Below, piece by piece: positions 1-10,983 of a stretch of DNA of 64,000 nucleotides (position 1 is its first letter; each line of letters opens with the position of its first letter). Origin of the DNA: Paracoccus sanguinis (lineage in GTDB: Bacteria; Pseudomonadota; Alphaproteobacteria; Rhodobacterales; Rhodobacteraceae). The notes below the pieces were generated by a model that ran no database searches, was not told where the DNA came from, and saw nothing but the letters and a program-made list of their open reading frames with translations. The stretch spans positions 1 to 64,000 of the forward strand of contig NZ_FNNA01000006.1 of NCBI RefSeq assembly GCF_900106665.1, in the 5' to 3' direction. The position numbers and the translations under genes are program-made.

Positions 1-1
1 C

Positions 2-853
2 TTCGACAACGACGTCGAGGCGCTGACCGAGATCCGCCGGCTCTTCGACTTCCTGCCGCTGTCGAACCGCGACAAGGCCCCGACCCGGCCCTTCTTCGAC
101 GACCCGGCGCGGATCGAGGCGTCGCTCGACACGCTGATCCCCGACAACCCGAACCAGCCCTACGACATGAAGGAGCTGATCGCGAAGATCGCCGACGAGG
201 GCGATTTCTACGAGATCCAGAAGGATTTCGCCGGCAACATCATCATCGGCTTCGTGCGGATCGAGGGGCAGACGGTCGGCGTCGTCGCCAACCAGCCGAT
301 GGTGCTGGCGGGCGTCCTCGACATCGACTCGAGCCGCAAGGCGGCACGCTTCGTGCGGTTCTGCGATGCCTTCAACATCCCGATCCTGACGCTGGTGGAC
401 GTCCCCGGCTTCCTGCCCGGCACGGCGCAGGAATACGGCGGGGTCATCAAGCACGGCGCGAAACTGCTGTTCGCCTATGGCGAGGCGACCGTGCCGAAGG
501 TCACGGTGATCACCCGCAAGGCCTATGGAGGGGCCTATGACGTCATGGCCTCGAAGCACCTGCGCGGCGATTTCAACTATGCCTGGCCCACCGCCGAGAT
601 CGCGGTGATGGGGGCCAAGGGCGCGGTCGAGATCCTCTATCGCAGCGAGCTGGGCGACAAGGACCGGATCGCCGAGCGGACCAAGGACTATGAGGACCGC
701 TTCGCCAACCCCTTCGTGGCGGCCGAGAAGGGCTTCATCGACGAGGTGATCCAGCCGCGCTCGACCCGCCGCCGGGTGGCCCGCGCCTTTGCCAGCCTGC
801 GCAACAAGCAGCTGACCAACCCGTGGAAGAAGCACGACAACATCCCGCTGTGA
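2..853 (+). CDS. pccB: Propionyl-CoA carboxylase beta subunit (3' part)
   Basis: This is the C-terminal 283 residues of a biotin-dependent carboxyltransferase subunit; the reading frame is already open at the window edge, so the N-terminal part (family usually about 510 residues) lies outside. The subunit transfers CO2 from carboxybiotin to propionyl-CoA to give methylmalonyl-CoA in the cytoplasm. The motif PGFLPGTAQEYGG, followed by an alanine/glycine-rich KAYGGAYDVM segment, is typical of the second crotonase-like half of PccB/AccD5-type proteins. The tail contains the charged stretch RRRVARAFASLRNKQ seen in PccB. pccA and methylmalonyl-CoA mutase follow on the same strand, which supports propionyl-CoA over acetyl-CoA as substrate. 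Confidence 0.95.
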   Translation, partial: FDNDVEALTEIRRLFDFLPLSNRDKAPTRPFFDDPARIEASLDTLIPDNPNQPYDMKELIAKIADEGDFYEIQKDFAGNIIIGFVRIEGQTVGVVANQPMVLAGVLDIDSSRKAARFVRFCDAFNIPILTLVDVPGFLPGTAQEYGGVIKHGAKLLFAYGEATVPKVTVITRKAYGGAYDVMASKHLRGDFNYAWPTAEIAVMGAKGAVEILYRSELGDKDRIAERTKDYEDRFANPFVAAEKGFIDEVIQPRSTRRRVARAFASLRNKQLTNPWKKHDNIPL

Positions 854-907
854 CCTGACCCGCCCCGACCGCTCTCACCCGAGGCTTCCCTGCGCGCCCT
901 GATCCCG

Positions 908-1711
908 ATGACCGTGACGCTGTTTCTTGCCCAGGCGGCCGCCCCCGTGGCGGTCGGCGCCCCCGCCGACGCCGCGCATGAGCGCGTCGAGGTGCCGTCG
1001 GGCGCCGAGGTCTGGCTGCAGGAAGAGATCACCGACCGGGTGCCGGGCATGGGCCTCGTGGCGCGGTTCCGCTTCGTCATGCCGGCGCTCGAGGACGTGG
1101 TGCCGGCGGTCGATCCGGCCGACCTCGCCGACCATCTGCCGGCCGACATGGTCGAGGGGATGCAGGACACGCGCCCGCTGAGCCCGGCCGAGCAGGCCGA
1201 GCTTGACGCGGCACTGGGGGATCTGGTGATCGAGGCGGTCCCCGACCAGGGCCACGGCGCCGGCGCCGGCGATCCGGCGTGGGGCGGCGCGGGGTCCAGC
1301 GGCATCTCGATCACCCCTGTCCTGCCGGGCGACGGGGGCGAGATCGACGCGCCGCTGCCGTCGGAGCTCGCGGCCCCCGACGCGGCCCTGCCGGGCGGCG
1401 ACGGGGCGGCGGACGAGGCGGGCGGCGATCTGGCCGCCGTCGCGGGCGAGCCGGGGGCGATGGACGGTCCGGTGTTGCCGGCCGCACCGGACCTTCTGAT
1501 GCAAGACCCGGTGCACCGCGACATCCAGTTCCTGTGCGAGAACTACGCCCTGCCGCGGCTCAAGGCGATGAACCCGCGGCCGACGCAGATCGTGATCTCG
1601 ATGGCCTCGGCCCCGAGCCCCTTCGGCAGCTTCGACCCCGCCATCGTCCAGCTGTTCGAGGGGTTCAGCGTCCCCCGCGACCGCGAGGCCTGCGTGTGGG
1701 AGCCGATGTGA
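908..1711 (+). CDS. Conserved protein of the pcc cluster (DUF6497-like)
   Basis: A 267-residue protein of unknown function. A short hydrophobic N-terminus (TVTLFLAQAAAPVAVGAP) could be an exported-protein signal. The middle, roughly residues 105-195, is a low-complexity Gly/Asp/Ala/Pro region. The N-terminal block (about 25-80, with VPSGAEVWLQEE) and the C-terminal block (about 200-267, with FLCENYALPRL and SMASAPSPFGSFD) look folded, so the protein seems to be two conserved ends joined by a variable linker. I recall similar proteins from Rhodobacterales annotated as DUF6497, but that name is from memory. It sits 54 bases after pccB on the same strand and may be co-transcribed; no enzymatic role can be read from the sequence. 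Confidence 0.75.
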   Translation: MTVTLFLAQAAAPVAVGAPADAAHERVEVPSGAEVWLQEEITDRVPGMGLVARFRFVMPALEDVVPAVDPADLADHLPADMVEGMQDTRPLSPAEQAELDAALGDLVIEAVPDQGHGAGAGDPAWGGAGSSGISITPVLPGDGGEIDAPLPSELAAPDAALPGGDGAADEAGGDLAAVAGEPGAMDGPVLPAAPDLLMQDPVHRDIQFLCENYALPRLKAMNPRPTQIVISMASAPSPFGSFDPAIVQLFEGFSVPRDREACVWEPM

Positions 1712-1925
1712 TGCGCCCGTCCCCTGCCCCCTGCCCCCGCCGCTGCCCCAACCGCGTGGTCGGCCGGATCGACGATGATGCAAGCCTGCCACAGCCCGCG
1801 CCCCGCGCGGCGTGGCCCCGCTGTCGGCGACGCGCGGGCGCGGTTAGCATGCCGCGTCGGCCGCAGGTCGCGGTCACGACAGGCAACAGCCGGGGCACCC
1901 AAGCCCCGCATCACAGGAGCAGTCC

Positions 1926-2075
1926 ATGTCCAAGAAACTCGTCCTTCTGCTGGCAGCCACCGCAGCCACCAGCGTCCTGGCCGCCTGCCAGCCGCAGCCC
2001 ACGACCACCACGGTCGTCCAGCCGACCGCCGTCACCCCCGAGCCCGTGTTCCAGGGCAAGTACGGCCGCAACTGA
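1926..2075 (+). CDS. Small lipoprotein, 49 residues
   Basis: A short gene starting MSKKLVLLLAATAATSVLAAC. The hydrophobic signal ends in a good lipobox, LAAC, with the acylated Cys at residue 21. The remaining 28 residues are rich in Gln, Thr, Pro and Val with no fold visible, ending FQGKYGRN. A purine-rich CAGGAG stands eight bases before the ATG and serves as ribosome binding site. The mature peptide would be a short lipid-anchored tail in the cell envelope. Its function is unknown. Confidence 0.8.
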   Translation: MSKKLVLLLAATAATSVLAACQPQPTTTTVVQPTAVTPEPVFQGKYGRN

Positions 2076-2153
2076 GGCCGTCCGGCGCGGGCCATCGGGT
2101 CCGCGCCACCCCCACACCCCGGCGCCGCTGCGCCCCCTCGGCGAGGGCGCGCC

Positions 2154-2555
2154 ATGCTGAAACACCGCGGCTTTCCCGGCCGGCTGCCGTCGTCGGACCT
2201 GCAGTTCGTCATCCGCCGCGCCAACAACAAGGGCGCGACCAAGCTGATCGCGCGCGAACGCTTCCGTGACCGCTCGCCGCTCGACCGGCGCGCCGACACG
2301 GCCTTCCTCGCCGCCCTCATCGAACATTTCGGCGACGAGCCGTTCGAGCGCGGCAACCTCGACGCGGGCCGGCTGTCCTGGCTGCTGGGGCGTGAGGTCG
2401 TCGCGGTCGGCAAGCTCGACCCGACCAGCTACGAGCAGCTCCTCCGCGTCGACCTGAAGAAGGCCGAGGCAAGCTTCCCCGAGCTCTTCGCCCCCGACAC
2501 GCCCCCCGACTTCGGCTGGGACGACGACGATTTCGACGACGAGGACGATGCATGA
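2154..2555 (+). CDS. Conserved hypothetical protein with acidic tail
   Basis: A 133-residue soluble protein of unknown function. The N-terminal part is basic (RRANNKGATKLIARERFRDR) and the C-terminus is a run of aspartates (WDDDDFDDEDDA). There is no signal peptide or membrane segment. Codon use is that of the neighbours and the frame is fully open, so I regard it as a real gene. It lies between lipoprotein genes in the pcc cluster on the same strand. I do not recognise the family. Confidence 0.6.
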   Translation: MLKHRGFPGRLPSSDLQFVIRRANNKGATKLIARERFRDRSPLDRRADTAFLAALIEHFGDEPFERGNLDAGRLSWLLGREVVAVGKLDPTSYEQLLRVDLKKAEASFPELFAPDTPPDFGWDDDDFDDEDDA

Positions 2556-2745
2556 CCGTCGTCCCGCCCCGCGCCCCCGCCTGCCCGATGCCCGCTCACC
2601 CGACCCGCGCGGGCGGGATGTGCGGCTTCCCGCTGCTCGCGGTGGCTTCACCGGGTTGTCAGTTTGACGCCGGTTGCGCCCGTGACATAGTGTGCCGGAA
2701 CATCAAACCGGCCCGCCAACGGGCCCAGCAGACAGGCAGATCATC

Positions 2746-2988
2746 ATGCAGAAGTCTCTCTTCCGCCTTGCGGGCGTCGTCGTCGTGTCGGTGGCTCTCT
2801 CGGCCTGCGCCCAGCAGGGCGGCTATGGCTACAACACCGGCCTCGCGCCTGACGTGCAGCGCGCGGCGGGCGGCGCCCTCGCCGGGGCCGTCGTCGCCAA
2901 GGCCGTCGACGGCAACGTCGCGACCGGTGCGCTCATCGGCGGTGCCGCCGGTGCGCTGTGCGACGACGCCGGCGTGTGCGTCCAGTAA
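2746..2988 (+). CDS. Glycine-zipper lipoprotein A
   Basis: An 80-residue protein beginning MQKSLFRLAG, with a lipobox LSAC (Cys at residue 21). The mature part has a glycine-zipper pattern (AAGGALAGAVVAKAVDG then GALIGGAAGALCDD) and ends with a second cysteine (CVQ). An in-frame ATG 54 bases upstream is possible, but it would put a charged stretch before the signal, so the start at MQKSLF is preferred. It is paralogous to the lipoprotein at 3136-3345, sharing the GA-rich zipper and the CDD-x(2-3)-C ending. Glycine-zipper lipoproteins usually sit in the outer membrane or envelope; the specific role here is unknown. Confidence 0.75.
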   Translation: MQKSLFRLAGVVVVSVALSACAQQGGYGYNTGLAPDVQRAAGGALAGAVVAKAVDGNVATGALIGGAAGALCDDAGVCVQ

Positions 2989-3135
2989 TCGGGACGAAGC
3001 CCGCCGCGGCCTCGGCCCTGACCCTCGCGCCCGGTCCCGGTCCTGCCGGGCCGACGCGGGGGTTCACCTGATCCAACCTGCCGGTTCCATCTGGGATGCG
3101 TTCCGCGGACCCGGCCTCGAACAGAAAGACATCTC

Positions 3136-3345
3136 ATGTCCAAGACCCTTCTTCTCGCCGGCATCTCGGCCGCCCTGCTGGCCGGCTGCACCCAGAACAT
3201 CCAGCCGACCGACATGGACCGCGCCCTCATCGGCGCCGGCACCGGTGCGGTCATCGCCGACATCTCGGGCAAATCCGTCGCCAAGGGCGCCGCGATCGGC
3301 GCTGTCGGCGGCGCGCTCTGCGACGACGTGCGGCTCTGCCAATAA
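3136..3345 (+). CDS. Glycine-zipper lipoprotein B
   Basis: A 69-residue paralogue of the protein at 2746-2988. The signal MSKTLLLAGISAALLAGC has its lipobox LAGC with Cys at residue 18. The mature part carries the glycine-zipper IGAGTGAVIADISG and KGAAIGAVGGALCDD, and ends CDDVRLCQ, again with two cysteines near the C-terminus that could form a disulphide in the periplasm. A strong hairpin with T-rich trailer lies 80 bases downstream. Function is unknown; the duplicated arrangement suggests envelope structure rather than enzyme activity. Confidence 0.75.
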   Translation: MSKTLLLAGISAALLAGCTQNIQPTDMDRALIGAGTGAVIADISGKSVAKGAAIGAVGGALCDDVRLCQ

Positions 3346-3424
3346 CACCGGCCCGCGCGCCGGCTGCCTTTGCAGCGGCGCGGCCGACCTGACCTGCGCG
3401 TCGGATGCCGTCCGCGCCCTGCCA

Positions 3425-3460
3425 CGCCGTCCCGGTCCCAGCGACCGGGGCGGCGTCTTT
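3425..3460 (+). terminator. Probable rho-independent terminator
   Basis: A 13-pair stem with one G-U pair (CGCCGTCCCGGTC against GACCGGGGCGGCG) around a five-base loop is followed by TCTTT. It would end transcripts of the two lipoprotein genes just before pccA. Confidence 0.6.
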
Positions 3461-3490
3461 CGTTCGTTCTCGCGCCATCGTGGGGCCTAG

Positions 3491-5548
3491 ATGTTCAAGA
3501 AGATCCTGATCGCCAACCGCGGGGAAATCGCCTGCCGCGTCATCAAGACCGCGCGCAAGATGGGGATCGCCACCGTCGCCGTCTATTCCGACGCGGACCG
3601 CAATGCGCTGCACGTGCGGATGGCGGACGAGGCGGTCCACATCGGCCCCTCGCCGGCCAACCAGTCCTACATCGTGATCGACAAGATCATGGACGCGATC
3701 CGCCAGACGGGCGCCGAAGCCGTCCATCCGGGATACGGTTTCCTCAGCGAAAACATGAAGTTCGCCGAGGCTCTTGAGAAAGAGGGTGTGGTCTTCATCG
3801 GCCCGCCGTCGGGCGCAATCGAGGCGATGGGCGACAAGATCACCTCGAAGAAGATCGCGCAGGAGGCCGGCGTCTCGACCGTACCGGGCTACATGGGGCT
3901 GATCGCGGACGCCGACGAGGCGGTGCGAATCTCGACCGAGATCGGCTATCCGGTGATGATCAAGGCTTCGGCCGGCGGCGGCGGCAAGGGGATGCGGATC
4001 GCCTGGAACGACCAGGAGGCGCGCGAAGGCTTCGAGTCCTCGCGCAACGAGGCCGCGAACAGCTTCGGCGACGACCGCATCTTCATCGAGAAGTTCGTCA
4101 CCCAGCCGCGCCACATCGAGATCCAGGTGCTGGCCGACACCCACGGCAACTGCGTCTACCTGCACGAGCGCGAATGCTCGATCCAGCGCCGCAACCAGAA
4201 GGTCATCGAAGAGGCGCCCTCGCCCTTCCTCGACGCCGCCACCCGCAAGGCGATGGGCGAGCAGGCCTGCGCGCTGGCCAAGGCCGTGGGTTATGCCTCG
4301 GCCGGCACGGTCGAGTTCATCGTCGACGCGAACAAGAACTTCTACTTCCTTGAAATGAATACCCGTTTGCAGGTCGAGCATCCGGTGACCGAGCTCATCA
4401 CCGGGGTCGATCTGGTCGAACAGATGATCCGCGTCGCGGCGGGCGAGACGCTGCCCTTCACCCAAGACGATCTGACCATCACCGGCTGGGCGATCGAGAG
4501 CCGGCTCTATGCCGAGGACCCCTATCGCAACTTCCTGCCCTCGATCGGCCGTCTGACCCGTTACCGCCCGCCGGTCGAGACCGCGGCCGGGCCGCTGCAG
4601 GCGGCGGACAAGTGGGTGCCCGCCCAGCCCGGCGACGAACCGCCCGCCGCCGCCACCGGGGTCCGCAACGACACCGGCGTCTACGAGGGTGGCGAGATCT
4701 CGGTGTTCTACGACCCGATGATCGCCAAGCTCTGCACCTGGGCGCCCGATCGCGCGCAGGCCATCGAGGCGATGCGCACCGCGCTCGACGGGTTCGAGGT
4801 TGAGGGGATCGGCCACAACCTGCCCTTCCTCAGCGCCGTGATGGACCACCCGCGCTTCGTCTCGGGCGACATCTCGACGGCCTTCATCGCCGAGGAATAC
4901 CCTGAGGGGTTCCAGGGCGCGACGCTTTCCGAGCCCGAGCTCGAGCGGGTGGCGGCCGCCGCTGCCGCGATGCACCGCGTCGCCGAGATCCGGCGCACCC
5001 GGATCACCGGGCGGCTCGACAACCACGAACGCCACGTGGGCGAGAACTGGGTGGTGACGCTCGACGGGCGCGAGTTCCCGGTGCGGGTGACGGCGGACAA
5101 GGCCGGCTCGACCGTGCGCGTCAACGGGCGCGACCTGCGGGTGGAAAGCGACTGGCTGCCCGGGCAGTCGCTGGCGCGCATCCAGGTCGACGGCGCGCCG
5201 CTGGCGCTCAAGGTGGACCGCATCCCGGCCGGGCTGCGGCTCAGGACGCGAGGCGCCAACCTCAAGACCCACGTGCGCCGTCCCCGCACCGCCGAGCTCG
5301 CCCGGCTGATGCCCGAGAAGCTGCCGCCCGACACGTCGAAGTTCCTGCTCTGCCCGATGCCGGGGCTGGTGGTGAAGATCAACGTGGCCGAGGGCGACGA
5401 GGTGCAGGAGGGTCAGGCGCTGGCCACCGTCGAGGCGATGAAGATGGAGAACATCCTGCGCGCCGAGCGCCGCGGCACGGTGAAATCGGTCAACGCCGCG
5501 CCGGGCGAGAGCCTCAAGGTCGATGACGTGATCATGGAGTTCGAATGA
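3491..5548 (+). CDS. pccA: Propionyl-CoA carboxylase alpha subunit (biotin carboxylase + BCCP)
   Basis: A 685-residue biotin-dependent carboxylase subunit that carboxylates its own biotin with ATP and bicarbonate, then works with PccB. In order: biotin carboxylase N-domain (start [18 protein letters not shown]), ATP-grasp domain with ASAGGGGKGMRIA near residue 160 and the [13 protein letters not shown] catalytic segment near 290-305, carboxylase C-domain, a BT-type linker, and a C-terminal biotinyl domain with EAMKM in which the biotinylated Lys is about residue 651, 35 residues from the end as usual. The fused biotinyl domain separates it from the free-standing accC/accB pair at 52.8-54.7 kb. 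Proximity to pccB and the mutase favours propionyl-CoA as substrate. Confidence 0.95.
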   Translation: MFKKILIANRGEIACRVIKTARKMGIATVAVYSDADRNALHVRMADEAVHIGPSPANQSYIVIDKIMDAIRQTGAEAVHPGYGFLSENMKFAEALEKEGVVFIGPPSGAIEAMGDKITSKKIAQEAGVSTVPGYMGLIADADEAVRISTEIGYPVMIKASAGGGGKGMRIAWNDQEAREGFESSRNEAANSFGDDRIFIEKFVTQPRHIEIQVLADTHGNCVYLHERECSIQRRNQKVIEEAPSPFLDAATRKAMGEQACALAKAVGYASAGTVEFIVDANKNFYFLEMNTRLQVEHPVTELITGVDLVEQMIRVAAGETLPFTQDDLTITGWAIESRLYAEDPYRNFLPSIGRLTRYRPPVETAAGPLQAADKWVPAQPGDEPPAAATGVRNDTGVYEGGEISVFYDPMIAKLCTWAPDRAQAIEAMRTALDGFEVEGIGHNLPFLSAVMDHPRFVSGDISTAFIAEEYPEGFQGATLSEPELERVAAAAAAMHRVAEIRRTRITGRLDNHERHVGENWVVTLDGREFPVRVTADKAGSTVRVNGRDLRVESDWLPGQSLARIQVDGAPLALKVDRIPAGLRLRTRGANLKTHVRRPRTAELARLMPEKLPPDTSKFLLCPMPGLVVKINVAEGDEVQEGQALATVEAMKMENILRAERRGTVKSVNAAPGESLKVDDVIMEFE

Positions 5549-5561
5549 GCGCCTGCGCGCC

Positions 5562-6287
5562 ATGGAGCCTGCACTGGCGTCCGACGGCGCCGCGCCCGGC
5601 GGCATGAGCCTCGGCGCCACCCTTCTGGCGCCCCAGCCGCTGGCGGCGATGATCGCCGGCGGTTTCCTGGCGCTGGGGTGGGTGTTCACCCATGCGCTGA
5701 CGCTGAGGCGCGACCGCGCCCAGCGGGCCGAGCGGGTGCGCGACGTGCAGGGCGCGCTCTATGCCGAGATCCGGGTCTATACCGACACGCTCGAATCCCA
5801 GCGGCTCGAGGTCTACGGGGCCGAGGTTGAGGCCCAGATCGTGAGCCAGCCGGGGTTCTTTCCGGTGATCCCGACCGAGAACAACGACCGCGTCTTTGCC
5901 GCCATCGTGGACGAGATCCACGTGCTGCCCTTCGCCGTGGTCGATCCGGTGGTGCGCTACTACAACCAGCTGTCGGTGATCGGCGCGATGATCGCCGACC
6001 TGCGGGCGCTCGACCTTGCGCGCGTGGGCCCTGAGCGGGCGGCGCGGATGTATCGCCACTACATCGAGATGAAGGTCGAGGCGATCGACCTCGGCAGCGC
6101 CGCCAAGCTGTTCCTGCACACCCACCTGACCGGCGGCAACGCCGCCGTGGCCGAGCTGGTCGCGGCGCGTGAAAAAGCCCGGCTCGTCGAGACGAAAGCC
6201 GGGCTGCAAGCATGGGTCGCGGCGCATGGCGCCACTGAGGCTGTCAGCGACGCGCGTAGCCCGGCATCGGGCCGGTCCGGCCGGTGA
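5562..6287 (+). CDS. Membrane-anchored protein of unknown function
   Basis: A 241-residue protein with one clear membrane segment near the N-terminus (about residues 22-45, PLAAMIAGGFLALGWVFTHAL), followed by a mostly helical, charged cytoplasmic region. An alternative start at MSLGATLL (position 5604) would give a cleaner N-terminus. It begins 13 bases after the pccA stop and is probably translated from the same message. I do not recognise the family; nothing resembles an active site. Its last 14 codons overlap a small antisense reading frame at 6244-6318. Confidence 0.65.
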   Translation: MEPALASDGAAPGGMSLGATLLAPQPLAAMIAGGFLALGWVFTHALTLRRDRAQRAERVRDVQGALYAEIRVYTDTLESQRLEVYGAEVEAQIVSQPGFFPVIPTENNDRVFAAIVDEIHVLPFAVVDPVVRYYNQLSVIGAMIADLRALDLARVGPERAARMYRHYIEMKVEAIDLGSAAKLFLHTHLTGGNAAVAELVAAREKARLVETKAGLQAWVAAHGATEAVSDARSPASGRSGR

Positions 6288-6318
6288 TGGGCGGGGGATT
6301 GTAGGATGTGGTGTCCAT
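6244..6318 (-). CDS. Candidate 24-residue small protein
   Basis: A very short minus-strand frame, [10 protein letters not shown] then [14 protein letters not shown], preceded by a strong ribosome binding site GGGAGG six bases before the ATG. It lies 91 bases downstream of the DUF4174-like gene on the same strand and overlaps the 3' end of the opposite-strand gene 5562-6287. The ribosome site is the main support; the coding potential of so short a frame cannot be judged alone. Confidence 0.35.
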   Translation of the reverse strand: MDTTSYNPPPITGRTGPMPGYARR

Positions 6319-6409
6319 CGCGAGCCTCCCTTGGTGGTCCTGCCGCAGATATAACCTGCCGGGGCGCGATTTTCAATCCGCCTCGGGCGCGGCGCGGCTG
6401 CGGCTGCGC

Positions 6410-7009
6410 CTACGGCATCACGCCCATGCGCCCGATCTCTTGCCGGCGCAGCGGGAACTTGTCGATGGCGCGGACGATCTCGCGCACGTCCCAGGGGCTG
6501 GGCTTGCGCTGCTTCACCTGCCCGTCCTTGTCGATCACCAACAGCGAGAAGCCGTTCGGCTTCAGCCGCTGGCGCCACACCGTCGCATCGGCGGGGTCGC
6601 TGTCGGCGACGACCACCACGTCGCGCTCGATCAGCGGGCCGGCCTGCGTCTCCAGCGCCACCATCTGCGCGGTGAAGGCCGGGTCGGCGGGGGTGTCGGC
6701 GAAGACGACCACCACCCGGCGGCGGAACAGCAGCTCTTCGGGCGTGATGTCGCGGGCGAGCAGGTATTCCAGCTCGACCGTGCGGTCGGGCAGCGGCACC
6801 CGGCGCGGCTCGGCCGTCCCGAGCGGCGCGTCATGCGCCGGCCGCGCTGGCGGCGCCCGCTCGACCTGCACCGGCGCGGGCGGGGGCGTGGGGGCGCCCA
6901 TGGCCCAGGCACCCGCGCCGCACACCGCCACCCCACAGGCCAGCAGCGCCGGACCGGCCGCTGCGACACTCCGCGCGACCCTGCCGCGCCCCAGAAAATC
7001 CCGTATCAT
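6410..7009 (-). CDS. DUF4174-like exported or anchored protein
   Basis: A 199-residue protein with an N-terminal hydrophobic segment (about residues 12-36) that acts as signal or anchor, a proline-rich linker, and a thioredoxin-like C-terminal half beginning about residue 80. The C-terminal half has the pattern [24 protein letters not shown], and [14 protein letters not shown], which matches DUF4174 proteins (thioredoxin-fold, cysteine-free, function unknown). No CxxC redox motif is present in that domain. It is divergent from the mutase gene, with only 45 bases between the two starts. A much longer open frame continues upstream on this strand but is an antisense shadow of the mutase gene. 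Confidence 0.75.
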   Translation of the reverse strand: MIRDFLGRGRVARSVAAAGPALLACGVAVCGAGAWAMGAPTPPPAPVQVERAPPARPAHDAPLGTAEPRRVPLPDRTVELEYLLARDITPEELLFRRRVVVVFADTPADPAFTAQMVALETQAGPLIERDVVVVADSDPADATVWRQRLKPNGFSLLVIDKDGQVKQRKPSPWDVREIVRAIDKFPLRRQEIGRMGVMP

Positions 7010-7054
7010 ACCCCGGAATATAGCGACCGCGTTCGCAACGGAAAGGACCGAGCC

Positions 7055-9186
<2,132 letters not shown>

Positions 9187-9190
<4 letters not shown>

Positions 9191-10122
9191 GGGGCGCCGC
9201 CGTGGGCGCAGGCTTCGACATACTCGTCCACTCGGACTGGGGCGCCCTGCCCGCCGCGCGCTGGTCGGCGGTGGCGGCCCGCGCGGGTGACGGCTGGCGG
9301 GTCGTGCTGCTCGAGCCGGCCGGCGACCTCGCGGTGCGGTTGCCGGCGCTGAGCGCCACGGGCCGGGTGCTGGCCGGGTTCGACTTTCCCATCGGGGTGC
9401 CGGCCAGCTACGGCGCGCTGACGGGGCTCGACGGGTTCGAGGATCTGCTGGCCCGGATCGGCCGCGGCGCATGGGCCGACTGGGGCCTCGTCTGCCAAGA
9501 GGCCGGGCAGATCGCGATCCACCGGCCCTTCTATCCCCAGACCGGCGGCGTGAAGGGTACGGTGAAGAAAGCGCATCTGGAAACCGGCCTCGGCCTCACC
9601 CTCGCCGACCTTCGCCGCGGGTGCGAGGCGGGCGGCGGGGAGATCCTCTTCTGGACGCTTGGTCCGAAATCCGTCGGCAAGGCCGCAATCCACGGGCTCG
9701 AGTCCACGGTGCAGCCGCTCTGCGCTGAAGGCGCGCGCCTCTGGCCCTTCCACGGAACGCTCGCCGATCTGGCCTCGACCCGGCTGGTGCTGGCCGAGAC
9801 CTATCCGGCGCTGTCCTATGCCTCGATCTGCGGGACGAAGATGGTCGACAAGGGCAATGCCCTGTCTCTGCGCCGGCTCACGGACAAGGTGATGGAATCC
9901 TGCGCCCGGCTCGGGGTCGAGCTGCCCGACCCGGTGGCGGCGCGCATCACCGCCGGCTTCGAGGTGAGCGCAGGCAGCGCCAAGGCCAACAGCGACGAGT
10001 TCGACGCCCTGATCGGCCTGCTCGGCATGATCGAGGCGCTCGGACGACCCGAGGTGATCACGCATGAGCCCGGCCCCGATGCGGTGCACTGGGAGGGCTG
10101 GATGTTGAACGGCGTGGCCTAG
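9187..10122 (+). CDS. DUF429-like predicted nuclease-fold protein
   Basis: A 311-residue protein. The block [12 protein letters not shown] near residues 60-75, with an acidic residue in a beta-strand, resembles the RNase H-like fold of DUF429 proteins, where this Asp is a predicted active-site residue; LAETYPAL further on fits a second conserved block of that family. No signal peptide or membrane segment. The start GTG overlaps the mutase stop (GTGA), so translation is probably coupled; a GTG 15 bases later is an alternative. Its relation to propionate metabolism, if any, is unclear. Confidence 0.6.
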
Positions 10123-10164
10123 CCCGCTTGCCCCTTCCCCCCACCCCATGCCACCACTCCGCCC

Positions 10165-10983
10165 ATGACCGCGGACGTCAAACAGATCATCTGCATCAAG
10201 TGGGGCACCAAGTTCGGCCCCGAATATCCCAACCGCCTGCGGGCGATGATCGCGCGCAACATCACGCCGCCGTTCCGGCTGATCTGCTTCACCGATGACG
10301 GCGCCGGGCTGCATCCCGACATCGCGGTGCGGCCCCTGCCCGATTTCGACTATCAGGCGCCGACCAACACCATCGGCAAATGGCCGAAGTCGCGGCTCTG
10401 GGGAGATCTGGGCGACATCACCGGGACGGTGCTGTTTCTCGACCTCGACGTGGTGATCGTGGGCTCGCTCGACGATTTCTTCCGTTTCGGCGATCCGGGC
10501 GACACGGTGCTGGCGACCAACCCCGCCCGGATCAAGCCGTTCGAGACGCTGGGCCAGACCTCGGTCTACCGGATGCGGGTCGGCACCCTCGCCCCGTTGC
10601 AGCGGATCTTCGCCGCCGATCCGCAGGGGATCGCCGACGAGTACCGGTTCGAGCAGCGCTTCGTCACCCGCCGCGCGCCGGGCGGGGTGCGGTTCTGGCC
10701 CAAGGGCTGGGTCGTGCATTTCCGCAGCGACTGCGTGCCGGGGATGCCGGCGCGCTACTGGCGCGAACCGCGCATCCCGGCGGGCGCGCGGATCGTGATC
10801 TTCGCCGGCAGCCTCAACCCCCCCGACGCCATCGCCGGACGGTGGAGCGAGGAGGACACCCCCCGCGACCCCGCCGACCACCTGCGCGCCGCCTTCGACG
10901 GGCGCCGGCGCGAGGGGCTGTCGCGGCACCTGCGCCACTACATCAGGCCAACCGGATGGGTCGAGCGGCTGTGGCGCGAATAG
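10165..10983 (+). CDS. Glycosyltransferase-like protein
   Basis: A 272-residue protein with the layout of a nucleotide-sugar glycosyltransferase. An N-terminal strand (IICIKWGTKFG), FRLICFTDDGAGL, and VLFLDLDVVIVGSLDDFF give a DLD motif at the position of the metal-binding DxD. The C-terminal part has GWVVHFRSDCVP, similar to the C-terminal acceptor-site block of family 8-like enzymes. No membrane segment. The sugar donor and acceptor cannot be told. It is 42 bases from the DUF429-like gene on the same strand. Confidence 0.6.
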   Translation: MTADVKQIICIKWGTKFGPEYPNRLRAMIARNITPPFRLICFTDDGAGLHPDIAVRPLPDFDYQAPTNTIGKWPKSRLWGDLGDITGTVLFLDLDVVIVGSLDDFFRFGDPGDTVLATNPARIKPFETLGQTSVYRMRVGTLAPLQRIFAADPQGIADEYRFEQRFVTRRAPGGVRFWPKGWVVHFRSDCVPGMPARYWREPRIPAGARIVIFAGSLNPPDAIAGRWSEEDTPRDPADHLRAAFDGRRREGLSRHLRHYIRPTGWVERLWRE

